DNA of 64,000 nt from Paenibacillus sp. (lineage in GTDB: Bacteria; Bacillota; Bacilli; Paenibacillales; YIM-B00363): positions 1-64,000 of the forward strand of contig NZ_JAPSKE010000007.1 in assembly GCF_031177825.1 (NCBI RefSeq), written 5' to 3'. Within the stretch, counting starts at the first letter, position 1, and each line of letters begins with the position of its first letter. Of the stretch, positions 17,301 through 25,528 are shown piece by piece. Position numbers and translations under genes: made by a program. The notes beneath the pieces are model-generated. The model was not told where the DNA came from, did no database searches, and worked only from the letters and a program-made list of their open reading frames with translations.

Positions 17301-17622
17301 TCGAAGTCCCCCTACGCAGGTGCGCACTATACTATGTCCCTAGCGTGACAGAGCGGACGCCGATACGCCATTAGCGAAAATTGTCTTATGCTTAGCCGAT
17401 TGTATTCGATTTGGAGACGCTTAGCGTATGCGATGTTCTTCGATCGAGATTGTTCGTCGGGGCGAGACGACCCGCCGGGAAGTCAGGCGGGTTTCCGCGC
17501 ACTTTATTTCCGGGCGAATACTCCAGACGGAATCGAAGGGACCGATCTTCGGGCGGCGCGGGGGTGCTCGGGGATCGGTCTTTTACGATTCGGAGGCGGG
17601 AACGACGAAGAAACGCCCCTTC
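17301..17622. other. Intergenic region, two hairpins, no gene
   Basis: It holds the promoter side of the EamA gene and the end of the UspA gene. Two plus-strand stem-loops are visible: CCCGCC with GGCGGG followed by TTT (17471-17494), and GACCGATC with GATCGGTC followed by TTTT (17540-17584). No plus-strand gene needs them. Open frames here have no family features. Confidence 0.4.
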
Positions 17623-18138
17623 TCAGAGGCGGTCTTCCCGTCTTTCGCGAGCGTCGGACGCCCGCTCCTTCGCCGGCTGCCGGAGGGAGACGCCTTCGCC
17701 GTCGCCCGGCGGCCGCTTCATGACGAGCACGGGGACCCGCGAATGCTGTACGACGTAATGGCTGACGCTGCCGAGGAACAGTTCCGTCCATCCGCCCCGT
17801 CCGCGGTTGCCCATGACGATCAGATCGCTGCCGGTCTCGCCCGCGAAGGCGAGAATCGCCTTCGCGGCTCGCCCCTCGGCGATGAACGTGCGCCACCGGT
17901 TCGGCACGGGCCGCAGCATCTCTCGCGCTCCGTCGACGATTTCGGCCGCGCGGCTCTCTTCGTATTCGATCAACGGCGCGGCCGGCAAATCCGGATGCCA
18001 CGTCGTCGGAGTAGGTCGGACATAGAGGACGTCGATTTTGCAGAACGGCGACGACGTCGCGAGCTCGATCGCCTTCCGAAGCGCGCTCCGGCTCGGCTCC
18101 GAGCCGTCGTAGGCTACTAAGATGTTGCGAAACAACAT
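17623..18138 (-). CDS. Universal stress protein, UspA family
   Basis: A 171-residue UspA domain protein. FRNILVAYDGSEPSRSALRKAIELA is the N-terminal strand-helix with the conserved Asp, and GSDLIVMGNRGRGGWTELFLGSVSHYVVQHSRVPVLVMK is the ATP-binding GxRGxG-(9)-GSxS region. Usp proteins act in stress survival in the cytoplasm. I chose the ATG at 18138; a GTG nine bases upstream is possible. A polar tail of about 30 residues follows the domain. Confidence 0.9.
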   Translation of the reverse strand: MLFRNILVAYDGSEPSRSALRKAIELATSSPFCKIDVLYVRPTPTTWHPDLPAAPLIEYEESRAAEIVDGAREMLRPVPNRWRTFIAEGRAAKAILAFAGETGSDLIVMGNRGRGGWTELFLGSVSHYVVQHSRVPVLVMKRPPGDGEGVSLRQPAKERASDARERREDRL

Positions 18139-18228
18139 GTCGGCCACCGCCCTTAACCGTCTTATGCTTCCATTATATAGGAAGCGGGACGGCGCAGGCA
18201 GAGATCGAACGCACAGATCGGGAGCCGC

Positions 18229-18846
18229 TTATTCGCTCGCGCCGGGAAGGGAGCGCAGCCACGCCGCGGCGGCGTCGATCTCGGGCTTCGTCAGGTGGTG
18301 GTCGGACGGCTCCCAGCGCAGCGTCACCGCGGCGCCGGCGCCTTCCAACAGCGTCCGCAGCTCCTCCGATTCCTCCTTCGGGATCAGCGGGTCGTTCTCG
18401 CCCGCGCCGATAAACACCGGCAGGCCGTCCAGGCGTGGCAGCGGGACGCCGCGGCGGGGCACCATCGGGCGGAACAGGATGGCGGCCCGCAGCGCGTCTT
18501 CGTGTTGAAATAGAAGACTTCCCCCGATGTTCGCGCCGTTCGAATACCCGACGGCGACGACCCGCTCCCGCGCGAAGCCGTATTGCAGCGACGCGTCGTG
18601 CAGGAAGTTGTGCAGCTCTTGGGTGCGGAACGCGAGGTCCGCTTCGTCGAACAGCCCTTCGGCGATCCGACGGAAAAACCGGGGCATGCCGTTCTCCAGC
18701 ACGTTGCCGCGCACGCCGAGGACGGCGGCTTCGGCGTCGATGAACGAGGCGAGCTCGAGCAGGCTCTCTTCGTTCCCGCCGGTGCCGTGCAGCAGCAGCA
18801 GAACCGGCTTGTCTTCGCCGGCGCCTTCGCGATAGATGTGTTTCAT
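18229..18846 (-). CDS. mhqD: Alpha/beta hydrolase, MhqD-like carboxylesterase
   Basis: A 205-residue serine hydrolase close to B. subtilis MhqD, a carboxylesterase/phospholipase-family protein induced by methylhydroquinone. The oxyanion region LLLLHGTGGNEESLLELASFID and the block VLGVRGNVLENGMPRFFRR are family signatures. The nucleophile is in GYSNGAN, the acid probably in GAGENDPLIPKEE, and the histidine in SDHHLT. No signal peptide. It stands alone between UspA and a small plus-strand gene. Quinone or catechol detoxification is the likely setting; the natural substrate is not known. Confidence 0.85.
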   Translation of the reverse strand: MKHIYREGAGEDKPVLLLLHGTGGNEESLLELASFIDAEAAVLGVRGNVLENGMPRFFRRIAEGLFDEADLAFRTQELHNFLHDASLQYGFARERVVAVGYSNGANIGGSLLFQHEDALRAAILFRPMVPRRGVPLPRLDGLPVFIGAGENDPLIPKEESEELRTLLEGAGAAVTLRWEPSDHHLTKPEIDAAAAWLRSLPGASE

Positions 18847-18961
18847 GTTCGTAAGTCATTCCTCTCGTTCAAGGTTGTTCCGCGCGTTCCGACGGCCATG
18901 TATCGGAATCGCGGCGGCGAGGCAATCTGTAAGTAATTCGAGGAAGGGAGTTGAAGGCGGC

Positions 18962-19168
18962 TTGGCTAGAGATAAGCGCAACAATCCTGCCGGCGAGGCG
19001 CTGCTAGCGTCCTATAACGACGTCGCGAACGGCGAAGCGGGCGACGAGGCGGGCGCGGCGGAAACCCGCGAGCAGATCAAGGACGATTATTATGCGGGCG
19101 GCAACGACGTCACGTTCCTTCGAGACGGCGAAGATCTCGGGAAGAACGACGGATATCGGCCGACGTAA
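18962..19168 (+). CDS. Small hydrophilic protein, unknown function (68 aa)
   Basis: Begins at TTG, with AAGGGAG 13 bases upstream, and is followed closely by a strong terminator, so it looks like a real one-gene unit. The protein is acidic, rich in Asp, Glu, Gly and Asn, without membrane segment or cysteine (MARDKRNNPAGEALLASYN at the start, DLGKNDGYRPT at the end). Not recognised; a spore or stress-related small protein is possible. Confidence 0.65.
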   Translation: MARDKRNNPAGEALLASYNDVANGEAGDEAGAAETREQIKDDYYAGGNDVTFLRDGEDLGKNDGYRPT

Positions 19169-19180
19169 GGCGCGGAACGG

Positions 19181-19225
19181 ACCGCCGCCGAAGGGAAGCG
19201 GGAGCTGTCCTTCGGCGGCGGTTTT
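19181..19225 (+). terminator. Terminator after the small acidic protein gene
   Basis: ACCGCCGCCGAAGG pairs perfectly with CCTTCGGCGGCGGT, followed by TTT. Confidence 0.88.
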
Positions 19226-19236
19226 CTATTGACCGA

Positions 19237-20256
19237 CTATGCCCAGCCCCGCGCGTACTGCTGCGGGATCGGCGCCTCTGCGCCGAGCGTCTTCGCCGCG
19301 TGGAGCGCCCAATACGGATCCCGGAGCAGGGCGCGGCCGAGAAAGACAAGGTTGGCGCAGCCGCTATGGACGAGATGCTCGGCGAATGCGGGCTCCGCGA
19401 TGAGCCCGACCGCGCCGACGGGAATGTCCGCCTCGCGGCGCACGACTTCCGCGGCCGGCACTTGATAGCCGGGATACGCGTCGACGCGCGCCGGCACGAC
19501 GCCGCCGGAGCTGCAGTCGACGAGGTCGACGCCGAGCGCCTTGGCCCGACGGGCGAATTCGACGAAGTCGGAGAGCGGCGTGCCGCCTTCCGCGTATTCG
19601 TTCAGCGACAGGCGCAGGAACAGCGGGCCGTCCCATACGCCGCGAACCGCTTCGATCGTCTCCGCAAGCATCCGGAAGCGGCCCTCCGCGTCGCCGCCGT
19701 ACCGATCCGTGCGGAAGTTCGCGAGCGGGGAGAGGAATTCGCTCAGCAAATATCCGTGCGCCGCGTGCAGCTCGACGACGTCGAAGCCGGCGTCCTTCGC
19801 CCGCCGCGCGCCGTCCCGGAAGGCGGCGACCGCCGAGGCGATGTCCGCCTCCGTCATCGCCTCGAGCGTGCGGTAGCGGTCGTTGAACGCGACGGCCGAC
19901 GGCCCGACGACGCGTCCTTCCGCCTCGGATTTGCGTCCGGCGTGCGCGAGCTGGATGCCGGTCTTCGCGCCGGCGGCGCGGCAGGCGTCCGTCACCAGAC
20001 GCAGGCCGGCGACGTGATCGTCCGACCAGATGCCGAGGTCCTCGTCGGAGATGCGGCCTTCGGGCAAGACGGCGGTCGCCTCGGTCATGACGAGGCCGAC
20101 GCCGCCGGCCGCCCGGCTGGCATAATGCGTGACGTGCCACGGGATAACCTTCCCGTCCTTTTCGAAGCAGCTGTACATACACATCGGCGACATGACGATC
20201 CGGTTTCTGAGCTCGACGCCCCGTATCTCGAACGGCGCGAATAAAGATACAGACAT
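19237..20256 (-). CDS. namA: NADPH dehydrogenase NamA (old yellow enzyme family)
   Basis: FMN enzyme that reduces the C=C bond of alpha,beta-unsaturated carbonyls with NADPH; B. subtilis YqjM is the model. The 339 residues match the family. Signatures are MSPMCMYS with the flavin-tuning cysteine near residue 26, [10 protein letters not shown] for substrate and flavin binding, and [33 protein letters not shown] precedes the ATG. It fits the electrophile and quinone defence theme of the MhqD-like and quinone reductase genes nearby. Divergent from the GGDEF gene. Confidence 0.93.
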   Translation of the reverse strand: MSVSLFAPFEIRGVELRNRIVMSPMCMYSCFEKDGKVIPWHVTHYASRAAGGVGLVMTEATAVLPEGRISDEDLGIWSDDHVAGLRLVTDACRAAGAKTGIQLAHAGRKSEAEGRVVGPSAVAFNDRYRTLEAMTEADIASAVAAFRDGARRAKDAGFDVVELHAAHGYLLSEFLSPLANFRTDRYGGDAEGRFRMLAETIEAVRGVWDGPLFLRLSLNEYAEGGTPLSDFVEFARRAKALGVDLVDCSSGGVVPARVDAYPGYQVPAAEVVRREADIPVGAVGLIAEPAFAEHLVHSGCANLVFLGRALLRDPYWALHAAKTLGAEAPIPQQYARGWA

Positions 20257-20363
20257 ATAAAATCCCTCCTTTATTAATTTTCACATAAAAAAAGGAAATC
20301 TCCGAACCGAAGCGAATATAATCTTTTGGTAAAAAAGACCTATCTACCCGTAAGGAGCTCCCT

Positions 20364-22028
20364 ATGGAACAAACGTTTAACGGGATTGATTTCCTCTCGG
20401 CCCTCGCTTTACTTTTTCTATTTCTGTACGTCTTATTCACCAACGAAATTCGACAGCTGCATAAAGTATATATCGCCTTCCATATCGCCATGATGACGTG
20501 GCCGTACGGCATGTTCATGCTGTCGATTACGCCCGATCAGGATTACCAATGGTACGCCGTGAATTTGGCGTTCGTCGGACTTTCGTTCCTCGGGTACGGC
20601 TGGCTTATGTTTTCGCTCATGTTGACCAAGGGTCTGTACCGGATGAAGAAGGCCGGGTATTTGGTGCTCGGGCTGCCGGCGCTCGCCGCGGCGGTGCTCG
20701 TCACCTTGAATCCTTGGCACGGCCTGTTCGCCGCGACGTCCACGACGTGGCTGGCCGAGCGGACGTACGGTCCCGTCTTCTGGTATTTGGCCGGCATCAG
20801 CGTGTTGTACGTGCTGCTCGGCAGCGTCGTCATGATTCGCGCGCTGTTCAAGACGAAGGATTTCGGCTTCCGGCGGCAGATCGTGCTGTTCTTGCTCGGA
20901 CAGTCGATCATGCTGCTGCTCGCGCTGCTCGATACCGTCTATACGTCGACGCCGTTTTTCCCCGATTTGGAACATGTCACCGGATTGACGTCGCTCGGCA
21001 TCGTCTTCTCCGATATTTGCTTCGTCATCGCGATTCGGAAAAACAACGCGTTCCGGATTATTTCCATCGCGCTTCGCGAGGTGGTGGACAGCATGGACAC
21101 CGGCATCGTCATTCTCGACGACCGACACAACGTGCTCGACCGGAACGCGGTGGCGACGCGGTTTTTCCCGATGAACGTCGGACAGCCGTTCCCGATCGAG
21201 TCGCTCATGGAAGGCGCGCTCGAGCCCGGCTTCGGCCGCAGCTTCCTAAGCTCGTATTTTCACGAGACGGGCAAGTTTCTGCAGACGGAGGTGCTCGTTC
21301 GGGAGCAATCGCCGATCCACGTCTCCGTGAAAATTACGCCGATCTACAGCGACAACGGCTCTTACGTCGGGCGGATCGTCACGCTGCAGGACGTCACGGA
21401 GTGGCGCCGGCTCGTGCACGAGCTGCACGACCGCAACGAAGACTTGACCTTGCGCAACGGCGAGCTGACGCTCATGCAGGAGGAACTGTCGGTCGCGAAT
21501 CGGAAGCTCGAGCTGTTGGCCACGACGGATCCGCTCACGGGATGTTATAATAGAAGGTATCTGTTTCAGATGCTGGAGTATCAGATCACGGTCGAGCAGC
21601 GGTATCGCGTGCCGTTTTCGCTTATTTTGTTCGACGTGGATCACTTCAAGCAAATTAACGACACCTACGGGCATCATATCGGAGACGAGGTGCTCCGGCA
21701 TACGTCCTCGCTCATCCGCGCGCGGCTGCGGGAGAGCGACATCTTCGCGCGCTACGGCGGCGAGGAATTCACGATTTACTTGCCGCACACGGAAAATCGG
21801 GACGCGTACCGCTTGGCGGAGCAGCTTCGGCGCATCGTCGAATCGCAGGTCGTGGCGACGGACCGCGGAGACATTCAAATTACGATCAGCATGGGATTGA
21901 TCAGCGTCGACGGAGACGGCTACGAGGACGAGAACCCGAAGCAGTTCCTCGTCGAGGTGATGCGGAAAGCCGACGCGGCGTTATATCGGGCGAAGGAGCA
22001 AGGGCGCAACCGCATCGTCGTCGCTTGA
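20364..22028 (+). CDS. 7TM-PAS-GGDEF diguanylate cyclase
   Basis: Membrane protein of 554 residues that should make cyclic di-GMP. The first 225 residues contain about seven transmembrane segments of the type found at the N-terminus of some histidine kinases (histidine_kinase N-7TM). A PAS-like domain follows (VVDSMDTGIVILDDRHNVLDRNA, with IVTLQDVTEW near its end), then a short coiled coil and a GGDEF domain. The active-site loop is G465-G-E-E-F, and the RxxD product-inhibition site (R456-D459) lies exactly five residues before it, so the cyclase looks active and feedback-controlled. GTAAGGAG precedes the ATG. Confidence 0.92.
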   Translation: MEQTFNGIDFLSALALLFLFLYVLFTNEIRQLHKVYIAFHIAMMTWPYGMFMLSITPDQDYQWYAVNLAFVGLSFLGYGWLMFSLMLTKGLYRMKKAGYLVLGLPALAAAVLVTLNPWHGLFAATSTTWLAERTYGPVFWYLAGISVLYVLLGSVVMIRALFKTKDFGFRRQIVLFLLGQSIMLLLALLDTVYTSTPFFPDLEHVTGLTSLGIVFSDICFVIAIRKNNAFRIISIALREVVDSMDTGIVILDDRHNVLDRNAVATRFFPMNVGQPFPIESLMEGALEPGFGRSFLSSYFHETGKFLQTEVLVREQSPIHVSVKITPIYSDNGSYVGRIVTLQDVTEWRRLVHELHDRNEDLTLRNGELTLMQEELSVANRKLELLATTDPLTGCYNRRYLFQMLEYQITVEQRYRVPFSLILFDVDHFKQINDTYGHHIGDEVLRHTSSLIRARLRESDIFARYGGEEFTIYLPHTENRDAYRLAEQLRRIVESQVVATDRGDIQITISMGLISVDGDGYEDENPKQFLVEVMRKADAALYRAKEQGRNRIVVA

Positions 22029-22096
22029 CGCTTCGTCGCTTAGTCGCTTAGGCGGACGGACGCTTCGAATCGCATGCGGGGAACGGGAGGACCATC

Positions 22097-23623
22097 TTGA
22101 CGATTGTAACGGTTGGCATCGATATCGGCACGACGAACAGCAAGGTCGGCATATTCGCGGAGGACGGGCGCCAGCTCGGCGTGGTGAGCCGTCCGACGGA
22201 GACGCTTCGGGACGAGCGGCTCGGCATCAGCTATTACGATCCCGAGCGAATGTGGGGATCTCTATACTCGGCGCTCAAGGAAGCGCTCGCACCGCTCGGC
22301 GACGTCGCCGTGGCGTCGATCGGCATCGCGTCGATGGCGGAGAGCGGGCTCGTGGTCGAGCGGTCGACGGGGGCGCCCCGTTCGCCGTTCCTGCCTTGGT
22401 TCGACACGTGCTCGGAGCCGCAGGCGGCGTTGATCAAGCGGGAGTCGGATCCGTACGAGCGGTTCGTCCGCTCGGGGCTGCACGGAAGCTTTAAGCTCGG
22501 ACTGGCGAAAATCTTATGGATCCGCGAGCACGCGCCGGACGCGCTGACCGGGGGCGACCCCGTCTGGTTGTCCGCTTCCAGCTGGATCGCATACCGGCTG
22601 ACGGGCCGCATGGCGTTCGACGATTCGCTCGCGGCGCGTACGTATGCGTACCGGATCGACCGCCGGGCGTGGGACGTCGAGTGGGTGCGGCACTTCGGCC
22701 TGCCGGAAGGGCTGTTCCCCGAGGCGGTGCCGGGCGGGGCGCCGATCGGCGGCGTGCTGCCGGAGCTGTGCGGCGGCGGATTGACCGCGTCGACGCAGGT
22801 GGCGATCGCCGGGCACGACCACGTCGCGGCGGCGCTCGCCGTTGGCGCGATCCGGCCGGGCGCGGTGTACGACTCGATGGGGACGGCCGAGACGCTGGTG
22901 GGCACGCTCGACGCGCGCGAGCTGACGCGGGCCGACTTCGAGACCGGACTGTCGTTCGGCGTCCACATCGCCGCGGGGCGTTACTTCTGGATGGGCGGCC
23001 AGTCGTCTTCGGGCGGCTCGGTCGAGTGGATGCGGGACATCCTCGGAGACCCCGCGTTAACGTACGAGCAGCTGCTGGCGTTATGCGCCGACGCGGAGCC
23101 GGGACCGACGGGCATTTTGTACTTCCCGTATTTGGCGGGCAGCGGAGCGCCGCTGCCGGACTCGCATATGCGGGCCGGTTTCGTCGGCCTCGCGAAGTCG
23201 CACGGCCGGGCCGACTTGCTGAAGGCGGTGCTCGAGGGGACGGCGTACCAGCTCGAGATGATGAAGCGCAGCGCGGAGCGGCTGACGGGCGGCGCCATCG
23301 AGCGGCTGCTCGTCGTCGGCGGCGGAACGCGCAACCCGCTGTGGCTGTCCGTGAAGGCGGACATCACGGGCTGCGAGCTGGCGCTGCCGGGCGTGCCGGA
23401 GGCGACGCTGCTCGGCGCGGCGCTCGCGGCCGGCGTCGGCGCCGGGCTGTACGCGGACGCCGAGCAAGCCGTCGAGGCGGCGCGGGGCGGGCTCGCGGCG
23501 GACGGCGCGGCGCCGCGCACGATCGCGCCGGACGAAGCGCGCGCGGCGGCGTACCGCGCGCTGTACGAGCGCGGCTACGAGCCGCTGCAGGGACCGCTGC
23601 GCGCGTTCTTCGCCGGCGCCTAA
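22097..23623 (+). CDS. FGGY-family carbohydrate kinase
   Basis: Sugar kinase of 508 residues. GIDIGTTNSKVGIF at the N-terminus is the phosphate-1 ATP loop; GHDHVAAALAVGA and the later LLVVGGGTRNPLWLSVKADITG complete the FGGY signatures. Such kinases phosphorylate xylulose, gluconate, glycerol or similar sugars in the cytoplasm; the sequence alone does not decide which. GGGAGG stands upstream of the TTG. The gene stands alone, with the GGDEF gene upstream and a large hairpin element downstream. Confidence 0.88.
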   Translation: MTIVTVGIDIGTTNSKVGIFAEDGRQLGVVSRPTETLRDERLGISYYDPERMWGSLYSALKEALAPLGDVAVASIGIASMAESGLVVERSTGAPRSPFLPWFDTCSEPQAALIKRESDPYERFVRSGLHGSFKLGLAKILWIREHAPDALTGGDPVWLSASSWIAYRLTGRMAFDDSLAARTYAYRIDRRAWDVEWVRHFGLPEGLFPEAVPGGAPIGGVLPELCGGGLTASTQVAIAGHDHVAAALAVGAIRPGAVYDSMGTAETLVGTLDARELTRADFETGLSFGVHIAAGRYFWMGGQSSSGGSVEWMRDILGDPALTYEQLLALCADAEPGPTGILYFPYLAGSGAPLPDSHMRAGFVGLAKSHGRADLLKAVLEGTAYQLEMMKRSAERLTGGAIERLLVVGGGTRNPLWLSVKADITGCELALPGVPEATLLGAALAAGVGAGLYADAEQAVEAARGGLAADGAAPRTIAPDEARAAAYRALYERGYEPLQGPLRAFFAGA

Positions 23624-23650
23624 GGCGTCGGTGCGCTGAACGCCCGCGAA

Positions 23651-23671
23651 CGGGAAAACCTCCCTCTTATT
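23651..23671 (+). repeat. Copy 1 of a 21-base direct repeat
   Basis: Identical to 23703-23723. Its core GGGAAAACCTCCC also forms the stem of the hairpin element that follows. Confidence 0.8.
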
Positions 23672-23703
23672 TCATACAATCGGTCGAAATTCGCACCTTA
23701 GAC

Positions 23704-23778
23704 GGGAAAACCTCCCTCTTATTCGGGGATGATCGCGAAAAAAGCGATCATTCGCCGAATTAGACGGGAGGTTTTCCC
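23704..23778. repeat. Large near-perfect hairpin element
   Basis: The outer 13 bases GGGAAAACCTCCC (23704-23716) pair perfectly with 23766-23778. Pairing continues with few mismatches to GATCGC/GCGATC around a GAAAAAA loop at 23737-23743. The whole element is about 75 bases, almost entirely stem. It lies between convergent genes and could stop transcription from both sides or be a REP/MITE-like repeat. Confidence 0.75.
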
Positions 23779-23844
23779 TCTCGTGTGGTTGTTTGAGAGG
23801 CGCACTCCAGCGATAAGTAGGAGGATTTCCGGTTCGGCCCCCGC

Positions 23845-24522
23845 CTAGAGGAAATATTCGATCGCTCCGCGGGTTAGTTCGTAATAGACGACCCGTTCGG
23901 AAGAGCCCCGGGCGATCGGCCGCAGCCACCCCTTCCCGCAAAGCTGGCGCAGCATCTTCGTCGCGGTTTTCGCGTCGATCTCGAAGTGACGGACGACGTC
24001 CACGGGCCGAATCGGCTCCGCCTTCCGGAACGCCAGCCGGACGATCTCCTTCTCCGCAAGCAATGCGCGAGAAGCGGGGGCGCGCGCAGGGTCGTAATTT
24101 CCGAGCACGAGACGGATCATCGAGCGGCTGAGCTCGGGCCGCTGCTCCACATCGTCGTACGAGAGGGAGACGACGCGATACCCGACCGTCAGCAGGAACG
24201 TCTCGCGGTTCAGCTCGTTGCAGTACTTTTGCCGATCCATGTCCCTAACGTGGGGCCCGTAGCCTTTGATCTCGAACAGCAAACTCGCATACCCGGGCAG
24301 CCAGGCGAAATCCGCATAGTAGGGGCGGCCTCTCCAGTCGAGGACCTCGTACTCCGGATGCAGATGCTCGTAGTCGCCCCGGAGCGGGTGCCAGACGTTC
24401 CGTAAAAACAATCGTTCCGCATGTCCGAGCCCTTTCGCGATTCGCTCGAGTCGGCTTCCGGACCGCCTGGAGCGATGGTCGTCGAGCCATTTCGATGTTG
24501 CGTCTTCGAACGCCGTCGCCAT
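23845..24522 (-). CDS. PD-(D/E)XK nuclease-like protein with C-terminal winged helix
   Basis: A 225-residue protein of two parts. Residues 30-130 look like a DUF559/Vsr-type restriction-endonuclease fold: E36, then D71 in YADFAWLP and E84-I-K86 in LLFEIKG, the spacing of a PD-(D/E)XK metal site. Residues 155-225 look like a winged helix (IRPVDVVRHFEIDAKTATKMLRQLCGKGWLRPIARG). AGGAGG lies upstream of the ATG. It stands alone. It may cut, sense or only bind DNA; no methylase or partner is nearby. Confidence 0.72.
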   Translation of the reverse strand: MATAFEDATSKWLDDHRSRRSGSRLERIAKGLGHAERLFLRNVWHPLRGDYEHLHPEYEVLDWRGRPYYADFAWLPGYASLLFEIKGYGPHVRDMDRQKYCNELNRETFLLTVGYRVVSLSYDDVEQRPELSRSMIRLVLGNYDPARAPASRALLAEKEIVRLAFRKAEPIRPVDVVRHFEIDAKTATKMLRQLCGKGWLRPIARGSSERVVYYELTRGAIEYFL

Positions 24523-24544
24523 GTCGTCATCAACCTCCTATGAT

Positions 24545-24595
24545 AAAAAAGAAGAACGTCCCGATCAGCCCATAGAGGGGTTCGGGACGTTCTTC
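24545..24595 (-). terminator. Terminator of thpR
   Basis: On the minus strand GAAGAACGTCCCGA pairs with TCGGGACGTTCTTC and is followed by TTTTTT. Confidence 0.9.
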
Positions 24596-24689
24596 GTCTC
24601 GTTTTTCATTATAGGGAAGACGGCGCGAGGCGACAAGGGCGATGTACGGAGCATGGAGGCGACGGAGCGAAGCGGTCTCCCGCTCCGAG

Positions 24690-25259
24690 TTACCCGAGCG
24701 GGAACCGCTGCAGCGCCTCGTACGCGGGCCGCGCCCCGAAGTTCGTCCGGTACAGGACGAGCTCCTCGACGCGCCAGGGCGACGGCGCCGGAGGGAGCGC
24801 CGCGAGCAGCGAGGCGTGCGCGGCGAACGGCGCGTCGCCGCGGTACTTGCGCGCGGCGGTAATATGCGCCCGGAACGGGCGCGTATCGCGCGCGACGCCG
24901 CAGGACGCCGCGGCCGCGTCGACGCGCGCATGCAGCGCGCGCAGCTCGTCGGTGCCGCCGGCGACGCCGCACCAGAGAATGTCGGGCGCCGCCCGGCCGC
25001 GCCCGAACGTGCCGAAGCCCCCGAGCGACAGCTCGAAGGGGGCGAACCCGGCGACGGCGTCCCGCACGGGCGCCGCGAGCGCGTCGACGAGCGACGGGTC
25101 GACGTCGCCGATGAACTTGACGGTGGCGTGGTAATCCGCCGGATGCGTCCAACGGGAGAACGGCACGGCGTCCCGCACGGTTTGGCAGGCGCGTTCCAAC
25201 GCCTCGCGGGCGGCGTCGCCCAGCGAGGCGGCGAAAAACAATCGGATCGAGGAAGTCAC
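24690..25259 (-). CDS. thpR: RNA 2',3'-cyclic phosphodiesterase ThpR
   Basis: LigT/ThpR-family 2H phosphoesterase of 189 residues that hydrolyses 2',3'-cyclic phosphate ends of RNA. The two catalytic HxT motifs are H44-A-T46 (HATVKF) and H132-I-T134 (AHITAARK). The N-terminal IRLFFAASL is also typical. Single gene with its own terminator downstream; divergent from the Pho-like promoter region and the ECF sigma gene. Confidence 0.93.
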   Translation of the reverse strand: MTSSIRLFFAASLGDAAREALERACQTVRDAVPFSRWTHPADYHATVKFIGDVDPSLVDALAAPVRDAVAGFAPFELSLGGFGTFGRGRAAPDILWCGVAGGTDELRALHARVDAAAASCGVARDTRPFRAHITAARKYRGDAPFAAHASLLAALPPAPSPWRVEELVLYRTNFGARPAYEALQRFPLG

Positions 25260-25292
25260 GACGCTTCACGTCTCCGTCCTTTGCGTGAAAAT

Positions 25293-25349
25293 TTGTAACG
25301 CAATTGTAATCTTGCGTTTACTTGGATTTAACACAGGTCGATTATAGTA
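25293..25349 (+). promoter_or_regulatory. Possible PhoP-box promoter
   Basis: Four T-rich hexamers resemble PhoP half-sites: TTGTAA (25293), TTGTAA (25304), TTTACT (25317), TTAACA (25328), spaced 11, 13 and 11 bases. A -10-like TATAGT follows at 25344-25349. In Bacillus, PhoP-P activates from such repeats at about -20 to -60. The match to TTAACA is partial for two of the four. Confidence 0.4.
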
Positions 25350-25354
25350 AGGAT

Positions 25355-25421
25355 GACCCCCTTTTTGATTATATATTCTATTGAAGCCTGCGGCTCTAAG
25401 CCGCAGGCGTCTTTCTTTTTT
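25355..25421 (+). ncRNA. Candidate short terminated transcript
   Basis: The predicted start near 25355 and the strong terminator ending near 25421 would give an RNA of about 65 bases with no open frame of note. No gene on this strand lies between. This is inference from the promoter and terminator only. Confidence 0.3.
25386..25421 (+). terminator. Strong Rho-independent terminator upstream of the ECF gene
   Basis: GCCTGCGGCT pairs with AGCCGCAGGC across a TAA-type loop, followed by a T-rich tail (TCTTTCTTTTTT). Confidence 0.88.
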
Positions 25422-25528
25422 ATAGTAACTTATGCTAGCAATTAGCAGTCAGCAATGGTAAAATTTTCATAGAATCCAAGTTCGCAGCATGTGTGCGGGA
25501 AACCGGAAGGAAACGGAAGTGAAAGGAT

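Noticed and set aside
20290-20363. Sigma-A promoter for the GGDEF gene with TATAAT at 20317
   Set aside because: The -10 is good but nothing like a -35 stands at the right distance, so it was left out of the features.
23651-23790. CRISPR array
   Set aside because: Only two direct copies plus one inverted, irregular spacing, no cas genes.
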